DNA of 36,788 nucleotides. Source: Pirellulales bacterium (lineage in GTDB: Bacteria; Planctomycetota; Planctomycetia; Pirellulales; Thermoguttaceae). The stretch is taken from positions 1-36,788 of the forward strand of contig JAFGDS010000045.1 in NCBI GenBank assembly GCA_016931995.1, read 5' to 3'. Position numbers and translations under genes: made by a program. The notes under the pieces are model-generated. The model worked only from the letters and a program-made list of their open reading frames with translations. It searched no databases and was not told where the DNA came from. Below, piece after piece: positions 30,496 to 36,788 of this stretch; position 1 is the first letter of the stretch; each line of letters begins with the position of its first letter.

Positions 30496-33400
30496 ATGAA
30501 CGACAGGGAAGCCAAGACCCCGATGCTGACCCGCGTGGTCGAGATGTTTCTCCGCGGCGACGTGGCCATCTTGCTCGTGGTCGTGTCGCTCCTGCTGGGC
30601 GTGGCGTCGCTTTGGGTCACCCCGCGGGAGGAGGAGCCGCAGATCGTCGTGCCCATGGCCGACGTGCTCGTCTCGGCCCCGGGGCTGTCGTCCGAGGAGG
30701 TCGAGCGCACGGTGACGACGCGGCTGGAGAAGCTGCTCTACCAGATCGACGGCGTGGAGCACGTCTACTCGATGTCGCGGCCCGGCCAGTGCGTCGTTAC
30801 CGTCCGCTTCTTCGTCGGCGAGGATCGCGAAAACTCGCTGGTGAAGCTCTACAACAAGATCCAGTCGAACACGGATCACGTGCCGCCGGGCGTGACCGGC
30901 TGGGTGGTCAAGCCGGTCGAGATCGACGACGTGCCGATCGTCAATCTGACGCTCTGGTCCGAAACGCCCCGGTGCGACGACCATCAGTTGCGCCGTCTGG
31001 CCGAGCAGCTTCAAAACGAATTGCAGGCGATCGACAACACGAATCGCGTCTCCGTGATCGGCGGCCGGCCGCGGACCATCCGCGTCGAGCTGGACCCCGT
31101 GGGCCTTGCCGCGCGGCACACGTCCGCGTTGCAGGTGGCCGACGCCCTGCGCGCAAGCAACGTCACGCTTCGCGCCGGACGGTTCGAGCAGCAGGACCGC
31201 GAGTTCGTCGTCGACGCCGGCACGTTCGTCGAGGACGCCACGGAACTGGGCGAGCTGGTGATCCAGATCGCCGGCGACCGGCCCGTGTATCTCAAGGACG
31301 TCGCCAAGGTAATCGATGGGCCGGCCGAACTGGACAGCTACAGTTGGATCGGTTTTGGCCCCGCCGCCCACGGCCCGCGCCATCCACACGACGAGCCCGC
31401 TGGTCGCGACGAACGGGGCGGTCGTTCCGAGCGCAGCGAAGAATCCGCGAGGCGCAATGAGATCCTTCGCTCCGCTCAGGATGACGGTGGGGCAGCCTCA
31501 CCGAAACCGGGACTCGCTCACGTCAATGGCTCGACCATCGAGCCCGGCGACGTTTTTCCCGCGGTGCATCTGGCCGTGGCCAAGCGGAAGGGGACCAACG
31601 CCGTTTGGGTGGCCGAGGCCGTGGACCGGCGGATGGCCGAGCTTGCGCCCGCCGTGCTGCCCGAGGACGTGTATTATCGCGTCACCCGCAACTACGGCGA
31701 GACGGCCAACGACAAGATCAACGAACTGGTCGAATCGCTGGCCATTGCCGTGGTGACGGTGATCGGGCTGATTGGCATGATGATCGGCTGGCGGGCGGCG
31801 CTGGTGGTGGCCGTGGCCATTCCCGTCTGCTACAGCATCACGCTCTTCGTCAATCTGCTGGCCGGGTACACGATCAATCGCGTGACGCTCTTCGCGCTGA
31901 TTCTCGCGTTGGGCCTGCTGGTGGACGACCCCATCACCGACGTCGAGAACATCGCGCGGTATTTCGCCATGCGGATCCTCCCGCCGCGCGAGTCGGTCTT
32001 GCGCGCGATCCAAGAGGTTCGGCCCGCGTTGATTCTCTCGACCTTGGCGATTATCGCGAGCTTCCTGCCGTTGGTTTTCATCACGGGCATGATGGGGCCG
32101 TACATGGCGCCGATGGCGTTGTGCGTGCCGCTGGCCGTGGTCGTCTCGACGTTCGTCGCGTTCATGATGACGCCCTGGCTGGGCATGGTCGCCCTGCGGA
32201 AGATGTACGAGCGGGGCGGCCACGACGAACCGGCCTTCGATCTGACCCGCCGGCCGCTCTACCGCATGACCCGGGCCGTGCTCGGGCCCGTGCTCGCGCG
32301 GCGCTGGGCGTCGTGGGCCGTGCTCGGCGGCGTGGCGCTGTTGCTCGTGGCGGCCATGGCGCTGCCCGCGCTGCGGGTGGTGCCGCTCAAGATGCTGCCC
32401 TACGACAACAAGAACGAGTTCCAGATCGTCGTCGATCTGCCCGAGGGCGCCACGCTCGAACGCACCGACGCCGTGTGCCGGCGGCTGGGGCAATACCTCT
32501 CGGGCGTGCCCGAGGTCCGCGACTACCAGATCTACGCGGGGCTGGCCTCGCCCATGGACTTCAACGGCATGGTTCGCCACTACTTCTTGCGCTCCGGGGC
32601 CAACCTGGGCGAGATCCGCGTGAACCTCGCGCCGAAGCACCGCCGGGCGCAGCAGTCGCACGCGCTGGTGCTGCGGCTGCGCGACGACATGACGGCCCTG
32701 GCCCGCGAGGACGACGCGGCGATCAAGCTCGTCGAGACGCCGCCGGGCCCGCCGGTCCTGGCCACGGTCACGGCCGAGGTTTACGGCCCACCGGAAGCCC
32801 CCTACGAGGAAATCGTCGCGACGGCCGAGACCGTGGCCGCGCGGATGCGGCGCGAGCCGGGCCTGGTGGACGTGGACACCAGCGGCCAGGACGCCCAGAC
32901 GCTGTTGATTTTCAAGACGGACAAACCCAAGGCGGCGCTTTCCGGCGTGTCGACCGACGAGATCGCGCGGACGCTGGAGTTGACTCTAAGCGGACTCAAG
33001 GCAACCGCGATCCATCCGTCGGGCGAGGTCAACCCGCTCTGGATCGAGCTGCGCGTGCCCCGGGCGCTGCGTTCGGCCACGGACGACCTGCGCGAGGTTT
33101 ACGTCCGCGGCCGGCAGGGCCAGATGGTCCAGCTCGGGGCGCTGGGCGAGTTCGTCGAGGCGACCGAATACCCCACGATTTACCACAAGAATCTGCGGCG
33201 CATGGCCTACGTCTACGCCGAGGCCGCCGGCCGCCCGCCGGCCGACGCGATCATCGACATCCAGATGGACCGCGAGCCCGACGGCACGCCGACCCAGCCC
33301 GCCGCGCACGTCCGGCCCGTCGCGTCGCGGACGTGGCTCTCGCCCGGCGGGAATGATCCCTGGTCCACGCCGGCCGGGTTCACCGTGCAATGGGCCGGCG

Positions 33401-33957
33401 AAGGCGAATGGCAAATCACGCTCGACGTGTTTCGCGACCTGGGCCTGGCGTTCGCCGCCGCGCAGGTGGGCATCTTCGTCATCCTCATGTTCCAGACCGG
33501 CTCGCGGATGCTGCCGATCGTGATGATGCTGGCCATTCCGCTGACGATGATCGGCATCATGCCCGGCTTCTGGCTTCTGAACGTCCTGGTGGATCGGCCC
33601 GTGGGCGGATACGCCAACCCGGTGTTCCTCACGGCCACGGCGATGATCGGGATGATCGCCCTGTCGGGCATCGTGGTCCGCAACTCGGTCGTGCTGGTGG
33701 ACTTCATCCACCACCAGTTGGCCGAGGGCCAGTCGCTCCACGAGGCCATCCTGCGGAGCGTCGCCGTGCGGACCCGGCCCATCCTGGCCACCTCCGGCAC
33801 GGCTCTGTTGGGCAACTGGGTCATCACGCTGGACCCCATCTTCTCGGGCCTCGCCTGGGCCATCATCTTCGGCGTGTTCACCTCGACGTTGTTCACGCTC
33901 GTGGTGATCCCCGTCGTGTACTGGTTGCTTTACGGGCGGGGAGAGAAGGCGGAGTAG
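30496..33957 (+). CDS. RND efflux permease with an in-frame repeat insertion
   Basis: The 1153-residue inner-membrane pump uses the proton gradient to export substrates. The start at ATG 30496 follows AAGGA by eight bases. The first helix is at about 24-45 (VAILLVVVSLLLGVASLWV), and VLVSAPGLSSEEVERTVTTR is the usual porter-domain start. The central helices include LALGLLVDDPITDVENIARY with D477 and D478, the proton-relay aspartates. The second half repeats the fold (IFVILMFQTGSRMLPIVMML, and GMIALSGIVVRNSVVLVDFI). Residues 309-331 (RSERSEESARRNEILRSAQ and DDGG) derive from an in-frame GTCATCCTGAGCG-type repeat. They sit between IDGPAELDSYSWIGFG and VFPAVHLAVAKRKGTNAV, normally nearly contiguous in this family. 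The insertion with its flanks adds about 60 residues to the usual 1030-1070. The substrate is unknown. Confidence 0.93.
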   Translation: MNDREAKTPMLTRVVEMFLRGDVAILLVVVSLLLGVASLWVTPREEEPQIVVPMADVLVSAPGLSSEEVERTVTTRLEKLLYQIDGVEHVYSMSRPGQCVVTVRFFVGEDRENSLVKLYNKIQSNTDHVPPGVTGWVVKPVEIDDVPIVNLTLWSETPRCDDHQLRRLAEQLQNELQAIDNTNRVSVIGGRPRTIRVELDPVGLAARHTSALQVADALRASNVTLRAGRFEQQDREFVVDAGTFVEDATELGELVIQIAGDRPVYLKDVAKVIDGPAELDSYSWIGFGPAAHGPRHPHDEPAGRDERGGRSERSEESARRNEILRSAQDDGGAASPKPGLAHVNGSTIEPGDVFPAVHLAVAKRKGTNAVWVAEAVDRRMAELAPAVLPEDVYYRVTRNYGETANDKINELVESLAIAVVTVIGLIGMMIGWRAALVVAVAIPVCYSITLFVNLLAGYTINRVTLFALILALGLLVDDPITDVENIARYFAMRILPPRESVLRAIQEVRPALILSTLAIIASFLPLVFITGMMGPYMAPMALCVPLAVVVSTFVAFMMTPWLGMVALRKMYERGGHDEPAFDLTRRPLYRMTRAVLGPVLARRWASWAVLGGVALLLVAAMALPALRVVPLKMLPYDNKNEFQIVVDLPEGATLERTDAVCRRLGQYLSGVPEVRDYQIYAGLASPMDFNGMVRHYFLRSGANLGEIRVNLAPKHRRAQQSHALVLRLRDDMTALAREDDAAIKLVETPPGPPVLATVTAEVYGPPEAPYEEIVATAETVAARMRREPGLVDVDTSGQDAQTLLIFKTDKPKAALSGVSTDEIARTLELTLSGLKATAIHPSGEVNPLWIELRVPRALRSATDDLREVYVRGRQGQMVQLGALGEFVEATEYPTIYHKNLRRMAYVYAEAAGRPPADAIIDIQMDREPDGTPTQPAAHVRPVASRTWLSPGGNDPWSTPAGFTVQWAGEGEWQITLDVFRDLGLAFAAAQVGIFVILMFQTGSRMLPIVMMLAIPLTMIGIMPGFWLLNVLVDRPVGGYANPVFLTATAMIGMIALSGIVVRNSVVLVDFIHHQLAEGQSLHEAILRSVAVRTRPILATSGTALLGNWVITLDPIFSGLAWAIIFGVFTSTLFTLVVIPVVYWLLYGRGEKAE
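31421..31487. repeat. GTCATCCTGAGCG-family palindrome inside the RND permease gene
   Basis: CGTTCCGAGCGCAGCGAAGA and later GATCCTTCGCTCCGCTCAGG, then ATGACGG, are the two arms of the palindrome found between genes elsewhere. Here it lies in the middle of a conserved coding sequence and the frame remains open through it. Confidence 0.9.
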
Positions 33958-33986
33958 GGCTCCCCTCGTCCTTCGGCCAGAAGTCC

Positions 33987-34013
33987 CGTCATGCCGAGCG
34001 AAGCGAAGTATCT
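33987..34013. repeat. GTCATCCTGAGCG-family half copy after the RND permease gene
   Basis: CGTCATGCCGAGCGAAGCGA, then AGTATCT, lies 30 bases after the permease stop, between convergent genes. The opposite half of the palindrome is not obvious downstream, so it is a partial copy. I see no other feature in the 198-base gap 33958-34155. Confidence 0.75.
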
Positions 34014-34155
34014 GGGCCCCCGCACAACGGCGCGTCCGAAGAACGATACGCGCGGGATTGACCCACGCCCGTTCGACGAGATCCCGTCGGGGTTTTCGTT
34101 GGGGGCCAGACCCTGGATCCAGGGCAACGGCGTGCCGCCGCAAGGCAGGGCCGAC

Positions 34156-35526
34156 TTATCGCAAGCCCTTCGCGCTAGGGACGACTCTGCCCCGGCGCGG
34201 CGCGGTTCGATCGGGCGCTGGCGACGATCGCGCGTTTTCTCGGCGCGCGCCGTGAAGAACGCGCGGCGCGACCGCCGCGACGACGCCGGTCAGGAGGAGC
34301 ACGCAGGCGAGCGGCTCGGGAACGACGACGATCGCGCGGGCCAGGGCGCGGCCGTAATTCGCGCCGATGGCGTCGAGGTCGTCCTCGTAGACCCCGGCGT
34401 GGGGACCGAATTCGGGCACGCAGGTGAACTCGGCCTTCAGGCCCGCGGCGGTGGCCGCCCAGACGTGCAGCATCCCCGGCTCGCCGACGAAGGAGACCTC
34501 GCGGATCGTCGGCTCCAGTTCGGCCAGGGCCGCCAGGAAGGGGCTGCCGTAGTCGTCCGGCGCGACGTAGCAGAAGTCCGACAATTGCGGCGAAAACATG
34601 CCGTGGAAGTCGATCAGGTAGTCCACGTCGCCGCCCGTGTCGAGGATCATCGCGTCGCGCACGGCCGTCATGTCGGTGAAGCCGGCAGGATTGTTCCAGA
34701 AGCGGTTGTAGTCCTTGCCGGGGTTTTCCGGCGTGCTGCGGTAATACCCCGCCTCGCGCCCGTCGGGGTTCACCTGCGGATAGACGTAGAACTCGGCCGC
34801 ACCGCGGAGGGCGACCGCCTCGGGATCGTCGCTCAGAAGGAAGTCGATCATGCCTTCCAGAACGTGGTTGCCGATCGTCTCGCAACTGTGATTGCCGCCG
34901 GCGAGGACGACCTTTTGCTTGGCGCCCGTGGCCGCGGGATCGGTGATCCGGTAGCCGAACAGGTCGTGCTCCTCCACCGCGCGGCCGCAATCGTCGACGC
35001 CGCCGGCGGAACGGCCGACCACGAGCCCGCCGCCGCCGCTGGCCGTGGGCGCGACGAACGGGCTGGCCGCCACCCGGGCCACGTGCTCCTCGGTGCGCGA
35101 GAGGGGATAGGGCAGGCTGTAGGCGACGTACACGTCGTCGTGGTCGAAGGACGTGAAGTTGTAGAACGTATAGAGCCCCGTCGAGGAATTGACGCCGCCG
35201 TAGTCGAAGAATCGCCACTCGGTCTGGTCGTAGCTGTACACGAACCGGTGTGTCCACAAATCGGCCAGGCAGCTCGACGGGGAGATGGTGAACTTGGGTT
35301 TTTGCCCGTTCACGTCCGACGCGCGGAAGTAGATCCAACGGAAGTAATTGGCGTAGACCGGATCGGTCCAGTTTTTCCGACCCACCAGGCGCACGTTGCC
35401 GCCGACGATCGTGGTCGCGGCCACGTCGAGCGACCCGCTGTCGAAGTCCTGCGACAGCTCGATCGCCTCGGCCGGCGCGGCCAGCGCTCCGATCACCACA
35501 AGCCAGAACCCCCAGCGGCGCGTCAT
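34156..35526 (-). CDS. Secreted M14 zinc carboxypeptidase with PEP-CTERM tail
   Basis: The 456-residue protein starts at ATG 35526, with AGGAG about 10 bases upstream. Residues 1-21 (MTRRWGFWLVVIGALAAPAE) are a signal peptide. The N-terminal domain, about 25-150, is beta-rich, of the type that precedes some cytosolic-carboxypeptidase-like M14 members (WTHRFVYSYDQTEWRFFDYG). Zinc ligands are H213 and E216 in AGGNHSCETIGNHVLEGM, and H308 in DYLIDFHGMFSP. NPDGR (253-257) binds substrate, and E366 or E372 in KAEFTCVPEFGPHAG is the probable catalytic glutamate. VPEP at 402-405, a hydrophobic helix and Arg/His residues form a PEP-CTERM signal. A further 30 polar residues after it (ENARSSPAPDRTAPRRG) are unusual, because the arginine cluster normally ends the protein. 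It probably trims peptides outside the cytoplasm. Confidence 0.9.
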   Translation of the reverse strand: MTRRWGFWLVVIGALAAPAEAIELSQDFDSGSLDVAATTIVGGNVRLVGRKNWTDPVYANYFRWIYFRASDVNGQKPKFTISPSSCLADLWTHRFVYSYDQTEWRFFDYGGVNSSTGLYTFYNFTSFDHDDVYVAYSLPYPLSRTEEHVARVAASPFVAPTASGGGGLVVGRSAGGVDDCGRAVEEHDLFGYRITDPAATGAKQKVVLAGGNHSCETIGNHVLEGMIDFLLSDDPEAVALRGAAEFYVYPQVNPDGREAGYYRSTPENPGKDYNRFWNNPAGFTDMTAVRDAMILDTGGDVDYLIDFHGMFSPQLSDFCYVAPDDYGSPFLAALAELEPTIREVSFVGEPGMLHVWAATAAGLKAEFTCVPEFGPHAGVYEDDLDAIGANYGRALARAIVVVPEPLACVLLLTGVVAAVAPRVLHGARRENARSSPAPDRTAPRRGRVVPSAKGLR

Positions 35527-35608
35527 GGATGCAGTCTCCTGGAATACCTCGCGAAAGCCGGTGCGACGAGCTTCCTCTATCATAAACGCGTCAAAATCCA
35601 AGTCAAAT

Positions 35609-35631
35609 CGGCGACAAGTCGCCGCACTCCA
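35609..35631. repeat. GGAGTGCGGCGACTTGTCGC repeat, copy 2 (inverted)
   Basis: CGGCGAC-AA-GTCGCCG followed by CACTCCA is the reverse complement of the copy at 8370-8393. It lies between the divergent M14 carboxypeptidase and NIF3 genes, together with a GGGCGGGCTTGCCCGCGG palindrome immediately after. Confidence 0.8.
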
Positions 35632-35729
35632 GGGGCGGGCTTGCCCGCGGTGGGGGGAACCGGTAGAAGATAAGGTCTGATTCGCGTCGATTCCCGTCAC
35701 GGAAACGCGTTGGAGGGGGGACGCCCGCC

Positions 35730-36512
35730 ATGGTGTCATTCGCGTCGATCATCGCTTTTTTGGAGCAGTTGGCTCCGCCGTCGCTGGCCGAGGAGTGGGA
35801 CAACGTCGGATTGTTGGTGGGCCGGCGTCGCGGCGAGGCGGACCGGGTGATGACCTGCCTGACCATCACGCCCGCCACGGCGGCCGAGGCCATCCGCGCC
35901 GGGGCCGACCTGATCGTGGCCCACCACCCGCTGCCGTTTCGGCCGTTGACCAAGTTGACCGACGAGACGACGCCGGGGGCGCTGGCGCTCGATCTGGCGT
36001 CGGCGGGCGTGGCCGTGTACAGCCCGCACACCGCGCTGGATTCCGCGCGGGAGGGCATCAACCAGGCTCTTGCCGAAGGGCTCGGACTGCGGGGCATCGC
36101 GCCTTTGGAGCCGGGGGAGAATGGTCTGGGCCCCGGCCGGCACGGATGGCTCGCGCCGGCGGTCACGCTGGCCGAGCTTGTGGATCGCGTTCGGGCGTTT
36201 CTCAAGGTGGAACACGCGCATTGGGTGGGCGCGGCCGAGCGGTCGGTGCGCACGCTGGCCGTGGCTTGCGGCGCCGCGGGCTCGCTGCTGGAGGCCGCCT
36301 GCCGGCTCGACTGCGACGCGATGGTCCTGGGCGAGACGTCCTTCCACGCGTGCATCGAGGCCGAAGCCCGCGGCGTGGGGCTCGTGTTGCCGGGCCATTT
36401 TGCCAGCGAGCGGTTCGCCGTCGAGACCCTGGCCGCCCGATTGGCCGAGCGATTTCCCGACGTCGAGATATGGCCCAGCCGCGACGAGCGCGACCCGATC
36501 CAATGGGCCTAA
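35730..36512 (+). CDS. NIF3/YbgI-family dinuclear-metal protein
   Basis: The 260-residue protein belongs to the NIF3 (YbgI, DUF34) family, hexamers with a two-metal centre and an unsettled function, sometimes annotated as GTP cyclohydrolase I type 2-like. Expected metal ligands are present: H65 and H66 in LIVAHHPLPFRPL, D104 in SPHTALDSAREGIN, and H223 and E227 in LPGHFASERFAVE. EEWDNVGLLVGR is the conserved N-terminal motif. The length is that of the short form, without the inserted PII-like domain seen in longer members. The ribosome-binding site TGGAGG precedes ATG 35730. It stands alone with repeats on either side. The family is widespread and often essential or near-essential, but its substrate is not established. 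Confidence 0.95.
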   Translation: MVSFASIIAFLEQLAPPSLAEEWDNVGLLVGRRRGEADRVMTCLTITPATAAEAIRAGADLIVAHHPLPFRPLTKLTDETTPGALALDLASAGVAVYSPHTALDSAREGINQALAEGLGLRGIAPLEPGENGLGPGRHGWLAPAVTLAELVDRVRAFLKVEHAHWVGAAERSVRTLAVACGAAGSLLEAACRLDCDAMVLGETSFHACIEAEARGVGLVLPGHFASERFAVETLAARLAERFPDVEIWPSRDERDPIQWA

Positions 36513-36788
36513 TACGATGATTCCGTATTGTGGGATCGCATGGAAAGCCGTCTTATGAGTGCCACTGGCTGTGCCAGTGCAAGCCATCGTGGGGAATCCC
36601 GCGCTGGCGGAGCCAGTGGCACGCACCGCGCCTGGCACTGCCGAACGAGCCAGCAGTGACACCGAATGGCACAAGACCTTTTAGAGCCTATCGGAGAACC
36701 CGGATCATACCGTCATGCTGAGCGAAGCGAAGCATCTGAACTCATGAAATGCCAACGAGATCCTTCGCTTCGCTCAGGATGACTTGCA
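36513..36788. repeat. Repeat cluster at the window end
   Basis: After the NIF3 gene come GCCACTGGCTGTGCCAGTGC (36561-36580), then GCGCTGGCGGAGCCAGTGGC at 36601-36620, both of the CACTGGC family. The second copy of the element with AGAGCCTATCGGAGAA at its left end (36683-36698) follows, with its inner GTCATGCTGAGCGAAGCG and GATCCTTCGCTTCGCTCAGG arms. The right end of that element lies beyond the window. A small hairpin, AATACG-ATGATTC-CGTATT, follows the NIF3 stop at about 36513-36531. No gene is visible. Confidence 0.8.

Noticed and set aside
36513-36531. Small AATACG/CGTATT hairpin considered as a rho-independent terminator of the NIF3-family gene.
   Set aside because: The stem is only six pairs, not GC-rich, and no T run follows.

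Overview
The window looks like a chromosomal stretch of a GC-rich member of the Planctomycetota. That is an inference from three things: PEP-CTERM sorting tails and dockerin-like modules on secreted proteins, a Gly/Met-rich PilM/PilN/PilO-type locus, and numerous small palindromic repeats between genes. Genes for an outer membrane (LpxC, LpxA, an OmpH/Skp-like chaperone, an RND efflux pair) indicate a diderm cell. I see no rRNA, tRNA, CRISPR array, phage, plasmid or complete insertion sequence.

Layout. 1-3721 (minus): type IV pilus-type inner-membrane assembly genes, a PilO-like protein cut by the window start and a PilM-PilN fusion, with a good sigma70-like promoter at 3875-3904. 4349-8351 (plus): a large glycosidase-like protein, cytidylate kinase and a small membrane protein, closely packed. 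8542-10950 (plus): a secreted GHL10-type glycosyl hydrolase-like protein. 11288-12916 (minus): a Kef-type cation/proton antiporter with a TrkA-N domain. 13172-16532: a secreted trypsin-like protease and a repetitive adhesin-like protein, convergent and overlapping in their PEP-CTERM tails. 16817-23571: a VanZ-domain protein, a GT4 glycosyltransferase, a polysaccharide deacetylase, a FemAB/CelD-like acyltransferase and a Wzz-type chain-length protein, together suggesting exopolysaccharide synthesis of the kind linked to PEP-CTERM systems (no exosortase is present here). 24033-27655 (plus): OmpH-like, LpxC, LpxA and a Gfo/Idh/MocA oxidoreductase, an outer-membrane/lipid A operon. 27708-28943 (minus): a second GT4. 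29142-33957 (plus): an RND adaptor and permease. 34156-35526 (minus): a PEP-CTERM zinc carboxypeptidase. 35730-36512 (plus): a NIF3/YbgI-family protein.

The most unusual signal is at DNA level. Several unrelated families of short palindromic repeats are scattered through the window, mostly at gene ends, but two copies lie in frame inside conserved genes (the RND permease and the second GT4) and one supplies the C-terminus and stop region of that GT4. One full-length copy (10950-11084) has 16-bp terminal inverted repeats around a nested palindrome and recurs, truncated, at 36683-36788. This looks like a non-autonomous mobile element or REP/MITE-like family. No transposase for it is in the window.
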